Assembly: GCA_041395745.1 (NCBI GenBank)
Contig: JAWKZV010000001.1
Location: 124,001-188,000, forward strand
DNA length: 64,000 nt
From: Porticoccus sp041395745
GTDB taxonomy: Bacteria; Pseudomonadota; Gammaproteobacteria; Pseudomonadales; Porticoccaceae
Direction: 5' to 3'
Positions 40,985 through 49,099 of this stretch are shown here, one piece after another (within the stretch, counting starts at the first letter, position 1; each line of letters starts with the position of its first letter). The notes beneath the pieces were generated by a model. It made no database searches. It saw only the letters and a program-made list of their open reading frames with translations, and was not told the origin of the DNA. The position numbers and the translations under genes are program-made.

Positions 40985-41641
40985 TCAGTCCTTGAGCTTT
41001 TTCTCGACGGTTGCCAAGGCTTCGCTGATCTCTTTCTGTCGGCCTTCATCTGCTACCGGGCGGTTGGGCCGCGGTGGTGCACTCTTGGCTTTCAGATAAT
41101 AGGTTTTTGCCTCGGCATAGCGCTTCTTCTTCAGCAGATAGTTACCGAAAAAGTAGTTGCTATCAATACCGTCCGGATTGAGCACAAGCGCCTTGCGCAG
41201 CAGATCCTCGGCTTTTTTGTCGTCGCCGAAACCGATTGGCCAGCCGGGCACGTTGAAATAGAGAGTGCCGAGGCTGGTGTAGGCGGAGCCGTCCAGGGCA
41301 TTCGCGTCAATTTTTATGGCCGCTTCAAGATCGGCCTTGGACGACTTGGCCAGGCCCAGTGCGCCCAGTCCACCTTTGGCACCGGCGTGGGTGGATTTGA
41401 TGATGCCGCGCCAGATCAGTGGGGCTGCATCGGAGGGATAACTCGCCACCACCCTGTCTGCATCGGAGGTGAGGGATTCGAAAGCGGACAACTGGGCTTT
41501 ACCCTTCAGCAGATAATTCACCTCTGCCCAGCGGTGTTGCAGGTTGCCGATATCCTCGTTGACGTCCGCCCAGAGATTTCCGGCGGACAGGGCAAGCAGG
41601 GCGACTGCGGCTGACAATACAGCGGATAACCGTCTTTTCAT
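40985..41641 (-). CDS. Exported TPR protein
   Basis: A 218-residue protein with a signal peptide (RLSAVLSAAVALLALSAGNLWA) and TPR-like helices (AYTSLGTLYFNVPGWPIGFGD; YFFGNYLLKKKRYAEAKTYYLKA). The WPIGFGDDKKAEDLLRKAL motif recalls TRAP-T-associated TPR proteins, but no TRAP genes are here. Probably periplasmic. It lies between the SDR and the regulator, with gaps of 22 and 9 nt. Confidence 0.78.
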   Translation of the reverse strand: MKRRLSAVLSAAVALLALSAGNLWADVNEDIGNLQHRWAEVNYLLKGKAQLSAFESLTSDADRVVASYPSDAAPLIWRGIIKSTHAGAKGGLGALGLAKSSKADLEAAIKIDANALDGSAYTSLGTLYFNVPGWPIGFGDDKKAEDLLRKALVLNPDGIDSNYFFGNYLLKKKRYAEAKTYYLKAKSAPPRPNRPVADEGRQKEISEALATVEKKLKD

Positions 41642-41663
41642 CGTTATGCTCTCCTAAAACAGG

Positions 41664-42464
41664 TCACTTGGTGTCGAGCTGGTGCTCGGCAAATTTCTTG
41701 ATAATGGGGATTTTCTTCACCAGGGCACTGTGGACAACACCCGGGAACAACGCGTTGATACGCACGAAAAGCTTTTCGGGCCAGCCCATGAAGTGCTGGT
41801 GGCGATCGGAGGTCACCAGCTGCAACAGTGCTTCTGCCACCTGCTGGGGCGAATCGGTTTTATTGCCCAGCGCTTCATTGAGGGCGTTCACCGCATCGGA
41901 GTTGAGGCTGGTGGCGGTTGCCCTGGGAGCCAGATAGAACACTTTCACGGACGTATCTGCCAGTTCCCGGCGCAGGGCTTCGGAAAACCCGCGCAGGCCA
42001 AACTTGCTGGAGCAGTAAGTGGTGAAACCCGGGTGGCCGATGCTGCCGAATGTGGAACCGACATTCACCACGGCGGCTTCAGGGCGGGCCTTCAGCAGAG
42101 GCAACAGACGCCGGGTAAGCAGTACCGGAGACAGCAGGTTGGTGGTGATGATTTGTTCGATCACCTCTTCCGGCTGATTTTCAAAGAGGCGGAAATCCAG
42201 GGTGCCGGCCAGATTGACCAGCAGGTCGATTCCTCCGGATTCCAGGCACTGGTGCTCGATCAGCTGGCGACCGCTGTCACTGGCGACATCCGCTACTGCG
42301 ATCTGGTGCTGGCCGGGTAGTTGCCCGGCCAGGGTCTGAAGGCTGTCCGCGTGACGTCCTACCAATATCAGTTTGGCGCCCTGTTGGGCCAGAGCTTTGG
42401 CGACGGCCTTGCCGATGCCTCCTGAGGCGCCGGTCAGGACAATGGTTCTATTCTGCAGGTTCAT
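41664..42464 (-). CDS. Short-chain dehydrogenase/reductase
   Basis: A 266-residue Rossmann protein: cofactor loop TGASGGIG (11-18), NLAG, catalytic Ser in NVGSTFGS, and YCSSK as the YxxxK motif. The C-terminal extension (MGWPEKLFVRINALFPGVV) is like that of lipid-acting SDRs. The substrate is unknown. It lies 22 nt after the heme-oxygenase-like gene in the long operon and probably reduces or oxidises the pathway's acyl intermediate (inference). Confidence 0.88.
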   Translation of the reverse strand: MNLQNRTIVLTGASGGIGKAVAKALAQQGAKLILVGRHADSLQTLAGQLPGQHQIAVADVASDSGRQLIEHQCLESGGIDLLVNLAGTLDFRLFENQPEEVIEQIITTNLLSPVLLTRRLLPLLKARPEAAVVNVGSTFGSIGHPGFTTYCSSKFGLRGFSEALRRELADTSVKVFYLAPRATATSLNSDAVNALNEALGNKTDSPQQVAEALLQLVTSDRHQHFMGWPEKLFVRINALFPGVVHSALVKKIPIIKKFAEHQLDTK

Positions 42465-42486
42465 TCGTGGGCTTCCATCAGGGTGC

Positions 42487-43158
42487 TCATGCGGCTAAGG
42501 GAATGCCGTGGTCGCTTTGCAGGGAGCGGAAAATATCCCCGTACAAACGATAGAACATTTTCGCGGAATGAATGATCTGCGCCTGATCCTCGGGGGACTC
42601 AATGCGGTTCATCAGGTTCTCGAAGAACTTGACGTGTTCCTGATCGAGCGAGCCGTGGGAATACATGTAGGAAAAAGCTTTTTTTGGCAGGTTCAGGGTT
42701 TCCCGGATCTTGTCGGCAGCGTTTTCGGCAATGCTGACACTGGTGCCCTCGAGCACTTGTACCATGCCAAAGAAGCCGATCGGGTTGATGCGCGAAACTG
42801 TGTCGTAGGCGTAGGCGACCATCAACTCGGTTTCCGGGTGGGGCGTGCTGTGGCGCACTACTTCCTTGTCGTAACCGCACACGGCAATATCGTTCAGAAT
42901 CCACTCCTGGTGGCCCACTTCCTCTTCGATGTATTCGGCTACGGCTTCCCGCAGCCACTCCTTGTCTTCCGGCAGGCGCGAGCCTACCGCCATCAACAGC
43001 GGGGTAGTGTGCTTGACATGGTGGTAGGCCTGTTCGAGGAAGGCCACGTAGTCATCCATGCTGATGTTTCCTGTCAGCGCCTTCTGAATGATCGGGGCAC
43101 TCAGCAGGTGTTGCCGCTCGCTGGCGGTCGCTTCGGTCAGGGTGTCAAAGAAAGCCAT
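42487..43158 (-). CDS. Heme-oxygenase-like putative diiron oxidase (TenA/PqqC superfamily)
   Basis: A 223-residue all-helical protein. Potential metal ligands are Glu80 and His83 (EEEVGHQE), Glu138 (QVLEGTS), His168, Asp172 and His175 (HGSLDQEH). This E-x2-H ... E ... H-x3-D-x2-H pattern is that of heme-oxygenase-like diiron oxidases such as UndA, rather than of TenA thiaminase, which lacks these metal ligands. It could oxidise a fatty-acyl or amino substrate. The ATG at 43158 has AGAGAG upstream. It overlaps the kinase gene by 22 nt. Confidence 0.82.
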   Translation of the reverse strand: MAFFDTLTEATASERQHLLSAPIIQKALTGNISMDDYVAFLEQAYHHVKHTTPLLMAVGSRLPEDKEWLREAVAEYIEEEVGHQEWILNDIAVCGYDKEVVRHSTPHPETELMVAYAYDTVSRINPIGFFGMVQVLEGTSVSIAENAADKIRETLNLPKKAFSYMYSHGSLDQEHVKFFENLMNRIESPEDQAQIIHSAKMFYRLYGDIFRSLQSDHGIPLAA

Positions 43159-43876
43159 AATTTCTCTCTGCTTGACTTGAGGTTCAGGTGTTGGGTGTAG
43201 GCACTGACAAAGCTGTGCCAGTGTCGGCCATTGAGAGCCGGCATGTGTCGGCGCATCTGCATGACATCGCGCTGCGAAGCGCTGGCCACGGTCAGCTTCC
43301 GACGGCATTTTTCCAGGTCGATCAGGGCTATTTCCACATCCTCCACGTCATTTTCGTCTTCCGCCCTGATTCTGAAGAAGACGTGCTTGTCATACAGGCA
43401 GCCGTGCTGCCAGCGCTGGTTGTGCAATTTGGCCAGCGACTCAGCCAGACGGCTGTAAATGGCGTCCAGCAGTTGTTCCTTGCGGGGGCTGTCCGGTTCA
43501 CGTTCATACCAGTCCTGTACAGCCATATAGCCGCTCAATTCCCTGGTCACCAGAATGGCACGGGGTTGCTCTGCACCTGTACGACTGCCGCAGAACTCCA
43601 CATGGGGGTTGCCACGCCCAATTGTCGGCAGACATTCAGGCGATGGGCCTCGCGGACAATGGTGGGGCAGCCGAACGGATGACGCAGACTGCGAAACATG
43701 TGCCCCACCTGTTTTTTGATGTAGTAGGTCACACCGTTGAGGCGGCAGCGCTGAACGCCGCTTTCCCCGCCGCGTCGCTGGTTTGGTTGTTCCACCCAGG
43801 TTCCTTCCATGTCCCACCAGTAGTCGAAACTATCCCTGGATGATGTGACGAGATGTGTTTGGGAAAGGGATTTCAT
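43137..43876 (-). pseudogene. InaA/WaaP-family lipopolysaccharide-type kinase, single frameshift
   Basis: Two overlapping frames give one protein of about 246 residues. The N-terminal part (MKSLSQTHLV...VTYYIKKQVGHMFRSL, with the ATP-site Lys) is in one frame. The rest, with the catalytic-loop HGCLYDKHVFF and ALIDLEKCRRK, is in another. The break is at a run of five C near 43605; six C would read TPHVEFCGS continuously. Domain content is otherwise intact, so this could be a sequencing error, a recent mutation or slippage. The family phosphorylates LPS-core sugars. The start overlaps the methyltransferase by 47 nt. Confidence 0.8.
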
Positions 43877-44618
43877 TATTATTTTCCTTTCTTAGGGTAT
43901 AGATACGCCACATAGCATACCCCATAAGGAAATTGCGGTAGTTCACAATTTTGAACCCCGCCTGTTGAAATTCCTGTTCGATCTGACCGCGCGCTACAAT
44001 GAAGCGATTTCCATCTCTGTTTGCCGATTTTTCTTCCGCGCGTTTGCGCTCCAGTTTACGGCGTCGCCACGCCTTGTAATTGCCGTCTACCCACAGGGAC
44101 AACACCACTGTGTCACGGGTCACGCGCTGGAACTCCTGGAGAATAGCCAGTCGTTGTTCCGCTTTCTCGATGTGATGTAGCAGGCGCATGCAGAAGATGT
44201 TGTCCACGGAGGCGTCGGGCATGTCGATGGCAAACGCAGAGGTGCGAAATGGAATGACCCGCTCGGCCAATTGTGCCGGCTGATTGGTTAGTGCCACCTG
44301 CAGCATATCCCCGGAATTGTCCGCAGCGAAAATCTGGCGCTGGCTATGCTCTGCCAACAGTGGCCAGAAACGACCGGCCCCGCAGGGTAGATCGAGTACG
44401 GTATCCGGGTTTCCCGCATCCTCCAGGGCTCGCCGCGCCAGTTGCTGTTCACGCCAGTTGGAAAGACGGCGTGTCAGGGTTTCCTGAGGTTTGTGGAAAT
44501 AGTCCCGCGAGTGCTCACGGTCATATTTCTGTGCAAACGGCAGGCTCACCGGCGGTGCTTCCAGGGACTCTACCGGTTCTACCGGTAGAGGTGAGAGGTA
44601 CTCGACGGAGGCACTCAT
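43830..44618 (-). CDS. Class I SAM-dependent methyltransferase
   Basis: A 262-residue protein. Motif I is VLDLPCGAGRFWPLL, motif II contains FAADNSGDML, and motif IV-like CMRLLHHIEK follows, as in UbiE-type methyltransferases. The C-terminus has a basic linker (YKAWRRRKLERKRAEEKS). The ATG at 44618 overlaps the ligase stop by 4 nt (ATGA); the longer upstream frame lies inside the ligase gene. The substrate is unknown. Confidence 0.88.
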   Translation of the reverse strand: MSASVEYLSPLPVEPVESLEAPPVSLPFAQKYDREHSRDYFHKPQETLTRRLSNWREQQLARRALEDAGNPDTVLDLPCGAGRFWPLLAEHSQRQIFAADNSGDMLQVALTNQPAQLAERVIPFRTSAFAIDMPDASVDNIFCMRLLHHIEKAEQRLAILQEFQRVTRDTVVLSLWVDGNYKAWRRRKLERKRAEEKSANRDGNRFIVARGQIEQEFQQAGFKIVNYRNFLMGYAMWRIYTLRKENNNEIPFPNTSRHIIQG

Positions 44619-46108
44619 GCGCTGAGTTCCCGGACATCGTTGTCGTACAGACTTGCTATCAGTGCCGCGTACTGTTCGGCAATGGCTGCCCGGCGGGGTC
44701 TGCCGTTGTCGGTGATCAGCGCCGGATTGGTGGTCAGCGGTGCGGGTAGCCTCGCCCAGTTGTGTACCTGGGCATAGTCCGGCAGGCGCTGGTTGATATC
44801 TTCGATCAGCTTGTGTAGTTGCTGGTCGGTCAAATCCCCCTGGCGTGGGGTGAGCAGGGCTACGCAGTAGGGTTGTGCGTCGCCGAATACCACGAACTCC
44901 GCAAAGGCGGGATGGGCCAGAAATTCTGATTCCACCCACTCCGGATTGATGTTGCGACCGTAGCTGGAAATCAACAGGTTTTTGCGACGACCGTTGATGT
45001 GCAGGTAGCCGTCCTCATCAAGATAACCCAGGTCGCCGGTGTGGATAGCCTGATTGCCCCAACTTTCGGGAACGTTGACATAGCCGAGCATGGGGTTGCC
45101 GGTGACCACCACTTCGTCGTTGATAATGCGCACGCCGAGGTGGGGCAGGGGCATGCCACAGCTGCCGGTCAGTTGGTGGCGGGGAGTGTTCAGGCTGACC
45201 ACCGAGGCGCACTCGGAGAGTCCATAGCCCTCGAAGGCCGGGATGCCCAGTTGCCAGGCCCGGCTGAGCAGGGCGGGGGATACGCGGCTGCCACCCACGG
45301 CGACAAAACGCAGTGAGTCTGGTGCTTTCCAGCCCTTGGCCGTTGCTGCTACCAGTAGCAACAGCAACTGGGGGGTGAGAATCATACTGGTGGGTTCATA
45401 GCGGCTGATAACCGCGGTCATGGTTTCAGCATTGACTGAAGAGCTGCCGCAGAAACCCAGTTCCCGCAGTGACAGAGTGATCACTTCACCACCGGCCAAC
45501 AGCGGTGTGTACACGCCGGCGACATTTTCCAGCAGGGTGCTCAGTGGCAGCACGCACAGGTGGCGGGGTTGCTTGATGGATACGGCATTCGCCAGCACCG
45601 CACCCTGTTCCAGCAGTTGGTAATTGCTCAGGCAGACACCTTTTGGCGTGCCCGTGGAGCCGGAGGTATAGGTAATTTTGCCGGTATTCTGCGGCAGCAG
45701 TGCCTTGGTGAGTCCGGGGTTCAGCACCAGTAATTGCAGTCGACCACTGCCTGGCAGGGTTTCACTGGAAACCACATCGCCGACAATGCCGTTAATGGCC
45801 GGGTTGTCGCTGATGATGGCATCTACCGGGGTTTCTCTCAGGGCGTGTTGCATCTGGCCAATGGAGAAAAAAGTCGGCAGGGGAAGCAGGCAGATATCCG
45901 CCAGCTGGCAGGCCAGGTCAACAATCACCCACTCCATGCTGTTGTCCGCATGCAAGGCCAGTTGACTGATTCCCAGGTTGCCCAGATGTTCTGCGAGTTC
46001 CTGGCAAGCCTTGATCAGTTGTTCGGCACTCAGGGATGCCGAGCTGTCCCGAAGTACGATCTGGTCGGAGGCACAGAGCTTATCAAGCTGCGAAACAATG
46101 TTCGGCAT
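44615..46108 (-). CDS. AMP-forming acyl-CoA synthetase/adenylating ligase
   Basis: A 497-residue ANL-family enzyme: core motif ITYTSGSTGTPKGVC, GYGLSECASVVS, the Asp of IHTGDLGYLDEDGYL and the hinge NGRRKNLLISSYGRNINPEW. It activates a carboxylic acid, probably a fatty or aryl acid, to a CoA or carrier-protein thioester. No carrier protein is seen nearby. The ATG at 46108 has GGAG 8 nt upstream. It overlaps the hemolysin-family gene by 26 nt. Confidence 0.9.
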   Translation of the reverse strand: MPNIVSQLDKLCASDQIVLRDSSASLSAEQLIKACQELAEHLGNLGISQLALHADNSMEWVIVDLACQLADICLLPLPTFFSIGQMQHALRETPVDAIISDNPAINGIVGDVVSSETLPGSGRLQLLVLNPGLTKALLPQNTGKITYTSGSTGTPKGVCLSNYQLLEQGAVLANAVSIKQPRHLCVLPLSTLLENVAGVYTPLLAGGEVITLSLRELGFCGSSSVNAETMTAVISRYEPTSMILTPQLLLLLVAATAKGWKAPDSLRFVAVGGSRVSPALLSRAWQLGIPAFEGYGLSECASVVSLNTPRHQLTGSCGMPLPHLGVRIINDEVVVTGNPMLGYVNVPESWGNQAIHTGDLGYLDEDGYLHINGRRKNLLISSYGRNINPEWVESEFLAHPAFAEFVVFGDAQPYCVALLTPRQGDLTDQQLHKLIEDINQRLPDYAQVHNWARLPAPLTTNPALITDNGRPRRAAIAEQYAALIASLYDNDVRELSA

Positions 46109-46829
46109 GGTGCACTCCATATTGGATCTGGGCAGCCAGGGTGTCGATGCGGTTACAGTACAGGGCCAGGATGCCGCTCAGGGCGCGCCGGGATGTGATG
46201 ATATCCATGCCGTGGCTCAGGTCTCCGGCAACCACCAGGGGGTGAGTCTGGTAATAACTGCCCCAGTTGGTGGCTGCGCCATTGGGCAGGCGCGAAATAT
46301 CGGCTTCGGCAATGATGCGCAGTTCGAAGCCGAGACGGTTGATGGTCTTTCTCACCTGGGGAGTGGCTGTAAAGGTAATCCAGCGGAACCCGGCGCGGTA
46401 AAGCGTGGCGGCCAACAGCACGAACAGCAGTTGGCTCGAACCCCGTTGAGTGGCTGCCAGGTTGCCTATTTCGACAATGCTGAGACGATTGACCGCTGCG
46501 TCGAAAGCGCGGCCAATCTCATTCTCGATAGGGCTGTTCAGGTACTGCTCCAGGAACAATGACTTGGCTTCCACCGGATTGATGCCGGTTACTGCGCTGA
46601 GGTGATTGTTGCAGTTCAGGGTCAGGAACAGGGGCAGAAATTCGCTGATACTCGCACCGTAGACTGCCTCGAACTGACGGGCAACGTAGCTTTCCACCAA
46701 TTCGCGGTTGGCCGATGTCGGTCCGTGCAGGTGCAGCTGCGGGCCGGGGCTGAGCAGTTGGTGGAGGCTGCGGAATGCATGTTCACTTACTTGGGGAAAG
46801 TCGGCACTCGCGATTGCGTTGTGAGCCAT
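46083..46829 (-). CDS. Thermostable-hemolysin-family protein (GNAT/autoinducer-synthase-like)
   Basis: A 248-residue protein matching the thermostable hemolysin family (delta-VPH of vibrios): YVARQFEAVYGASISEFLPLFL, then SIVEIGNLAATQRGSS and RWITFTATPQVRKTINRLGF. The fold is related to GNAT acetyltransferases and AHL synthases, so an acyltransferase role is more plausible than direct hemolysis. No signal peptide. First gene of the 12-gene operon, with a PmrA-box-like site upstream. Confidence 0.85.
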   Translation of the reverse strand: MAHNAIASADFPQVSEHAFRSLHQLLSPGPQLHLHGPTSANRELVESYVARQFEAVYGASISEFLPLFLTLNCNNHLSAVTGINPVEAKSLFLEQYLNSPIENEIGRAFDAAVNRLSIVEIGNLAATQRGSSQLLFVLLAATLYRAGFRWITFTATPQVRKTINRLGFELRIIAEADISRLPNGAATNWGSYYQTHPLVVAGDLSHGMDIITSRRALSGILALYCNRIDTLAAQIQYGVHHAEHCFAA

Positions 46830-46877
46830 TTTTTTTACCCTTTACTGGTCTATTGCCTAGCAGATTAGTTGGCAATA

Positions 46878-46894
46878 CTTAAGGAACCCTTAAA
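46878..46894 (-). promoter_or_regulatory. PmrA/QseB-type box upstream of the 12-gene operon
   Basis: On the minus strand TTTAAG-GGTTC-CTTAAG fits the tandem YTTAAK-N5-YTTAAK pattern at every fixed position. It lies 49-65 bp upstream of the first ATG and in the operon's direction. The operon itself encodes a PmrA/QseB-like regulator. Confidence 0.65.
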
Positions 46895-46951
46895 GTTAAA
46901 AAAATGTGAAAAATAATCCTTTGGACGGGATGATTGGTTTGCTCATCTTGC

Positions 46952-46957
46952 TATAAT
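46952..46957 (+). promoter_or_regulatory. Probable -10 box before the 47031 ORF/nhaD
   Basis: A perfect TATAAT is followed by a GC-rich start region. The -35 is unclear. Confidence 0.4.
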
Positions 46958-47030
46958 CCGCGCCGCGCGGGCCTTGGCGCCGCGGCCATGCCGGTTTCAT
47001 GCCGGTTCATGTGTTACACAGGAACCCCAG

Positions 47031-47309
47031 TTGCTTAATTCGCTGATCTCCGCCCTGCTGGTCGCGGTCATTTACATGGCCAGCGCCACGGCATTACCGG
47101 GATGGTGTCCTGATGATCAGCCGTTCCCCGAATATCACAATACCCTTGCCAGCTGGGATTTTGATGACGATGGCAAATCCGTTGCCATCCTGACAGCACC
47201 GATTCGCCTGTCCCTGGTTGTCAGCACTGTTGTCCCCGACATGTGGGGCAACACCCTTCTCCTGCTAGATTCCTATTCGCAAAACGCCATACGGGCTCCC
47301 CCGGCCTGA
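47031..47309 (+). CDS. Possible small exported protein (uncertain)
   Basis: A TTG at 47031 with CAGGA at 8-nt spacing opens a 92-residue frame. It begins LLNSLISALLVAVIYMASATA, a plausible signal peptide, followed by LPGWCPDDQPFPEYHN. A TATAAT lies about 75 bp upstream. I know no homologue, and the third-position composition is not decisive, so it may be non-coding leader. It lies 210 bp before nhaD, with no other gene in between. Confidence 0.3.
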   Translation: MLNSLISALLVAVIYMASATALPGWCPDDQPFPEYHNTLASWDFDDDGKSVAILTAPIRLSLVVSTVVPDMWGNTLLLLDSYSQNAIRAPPA

Positions 47310-47519
47310 ATCCCTGTGGCGGACAGATGTTGATCAGCGCCGCCAGACCCGCAACCAGCCTTTATCAGATTGTCCTCGCTGTTCCCTCCATCCCGGGAGC
47401 AGTTGTCAGGTCCTGAGTGTGCCTGGTGCAAGGCGGGCAGATTGCTTTACCCGAGCCGCCCGGGTGGCAGGTGGCAGACAGACTACCCCCCTCAACCTTA
47501 TGCATATGGAGATACACAG

Positions 47520-48851
47520 ATGCACGAACTGACAGACCCCATGATCGTAGCGGGGTCGATATTGATATTGACCTTCCTCGGGATATTTACCGAACACGTG
47601 CACGGTTATAACCGCGCCAAGTTTGCCATGGCCGGAGCCGGAGCCATTATTATCGCTGGTCAGATTTACGGTTTTTACTCCCCGGAACTGGCACTTCACG
47701 CGATTGACTGGAACGTGGTTTTCCTGCTCGCCATCATGATGATCGTGGTGTCCATCATGATCAGTACCGGTGGTTTCGAGCACATGGCCGAGTTTCTGGC
47801 GAAGAAGAGCGGCGGATCGCAATTGCGCCTGCTGATATTCCTGGGCACGGCGGTGACCGTGATCTCCCTGCTGCTGGATAACGTGACCACGGTGATCATC
47901 TTTGGTCCGCTGATTATCCTGATCTGCCAGACCATGGGGGTATCGCCGATTCCCTACCTGCTGGCGGCGGCGCTGTTGTCCGATACCGGCGGTGTCGCCA
48001 CCCTGGTTGGTGACCCGCCGAACCTGATGATCGGTTCCGCTGCAGGCATCGACTTCAATACCTTCTTCATTCACATGGGGCCGCCCGTGGCTCTGGCCTG
48101 GTTTGCGATTCTGGTGGCGATGAAGTTCCTGTTTCCCACGGAGATGGCCTCTCCCTGCGGTCAGTTTGAGTCTGTAGCTCGCTACAAGAATAAGCGCCTG
48201 TGGCAAAAAGCCCTGCTGGTGATGGCGATGATGGTTGGCTTGTTCATCTACCACACGGAACTGGGCTGGGAGCCCTGGATGGTGGCAGCCATTGCGTTGA
48301 CAATTCTGGTGTTCCTGTCCCGCAAGGTTGACCTGGACAAGGTTACCGGTCACCTGGAAACGCCTCTGCTGATGTTCTTTATCGCCCTGTTCATTCTGAT
48401 CGGTGGTGTGGAAAAAAGCGGCCTGCTGGAGCTGATTGGCGAGCAGTTCAAGCCGATCATTATTGAGCATCCCCTCGGCGCCGCACTGCTGCTGCTGTGG
48501 GTGGCGGCGATCCTGTCGGCGCTGATCGATAACATTCCGTTCACTGCGGCCATGATCCCGGTACTGGCCGGCCTGCAACATCAAGGCGTCAACGTGAGTG
48601 TCATGTGGTGGGCGCTGGCCATGGGCGTGGGCATGGGCGGTAACGGTTCCCATATCGGTTCCACCGCCAATGTGTACATCGTCACCATCTCCGAGCGCCT
48701 CGCCAAGCAGACCGGTAACCCGGCCCTGGCTATCACCCCGGGTCTGTGGTTCCGCAAGGGTACCCCGGCGATGTTGCTGACCCTGATGCTTTGTACCCTG
48801 TTTATCTGGCTGGGCTACGACTATCTCTACGTGGATGGCCTGGGTCACTGA
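47520..48851 (+). CDS. nhaD: NhaD/ArsB-family ion transporter (probable Na+/H+ antiporter)
   Basis: A 443-residue, about 12-helix protein. Conserved family motifs include LLLDNVTTVIIFGPL, SDTGGVATLVGDPPNLMIGS, ALIDNIPFTAAMIPVL and GGNGSHIGSTANVYIV. NhaD members export Na+ (or Li+) in exchange for protons, often in halophilic bacteria; a different ion is possible. The ATG at 47520 follows GGAGATA. The longer upstream frame (47370) has no start signal and lacks hydrophobic character. Confidence 0.88.
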   Translation: MHELTDPMIVAGSILILTFLGIFTEHVHGYNRAKFAMAGAGAIIIAGQIYGFYSPELALHAIDWNVVFLLAIMMIVVSIMISTGGFEHMAEFLAKKSGGSQLRLLIFLGTAVTVISLLLDNVTTVIIFGPLIILICQTMGVSPIPYLLAAALLSDTGGVATLVGDPPNLMIGSAAGIDFNTFFIHMGPPVALAWFAILVAMKFLFPTEMASPCGQFESVARYKNKRLWQKALLVMAMMVGLFIYHTELGWEPWMVAAIALTILVFLSRKVDLDKVTGHLETPLLMFFIALFILIGGVEKSGLLELIGEQFKPIIIEHPLGAALLLLWVAAILSALIDNIPFTAAMIPVLAGLQHQGVNVSVMWWALAMGVGMGGNGSHIGSTANVYIVTISERLAKQTGNPALAITPGLWFRKGTPAMLLTLMLCTLFIWLGYDYLYVDGLGH

Positions 48852-48909
48852 TGACGCTTTTACAGGCGTGATACGGTTTCGTTCCTGAGCCGTATCTGCC
48901 CCTTTCTGG

Positions 48910-48951
48910 CCGCCGGCCCCGCGCAGTTTGCGGGAAACCGGCGGTTTTTTT
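48910..48951 (+). terminator. Rho-independent terminator after nhaD
   Basis: CCGCCGG/CCGGCGG with an inner CCGC/GCGG stem is followed by T7, 59 nt past the nhaD stop. Confidence 0.88.
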
Positions 48952-49099
48952 ATGCCTGAAAGAACGGTTTTAATGATCGAAAACGGTGATTTACATGAAA
49001 GGCTCATAGATCAAATCATTATTTGAGCGTCCCTTGGCAGGGAATGTGGCGAACTATACTGAATTGTGTGTTGATCCTTTTTATAAGAGGTACTGACCG

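Noticed and set aside
43830..44939. Long N-terminal extension of the methyltransferase
   Set aside because: The extra part lies inside the ligase gene; an ATG with ATGA overlap at 44618 is the normal start.
47406..49007. 533-codon open frame antisense to nhaD
   Set aside because: The product is a low-complexity His/Gln/Arg sequence, the usual antisense shadow of a membrane protein gene.
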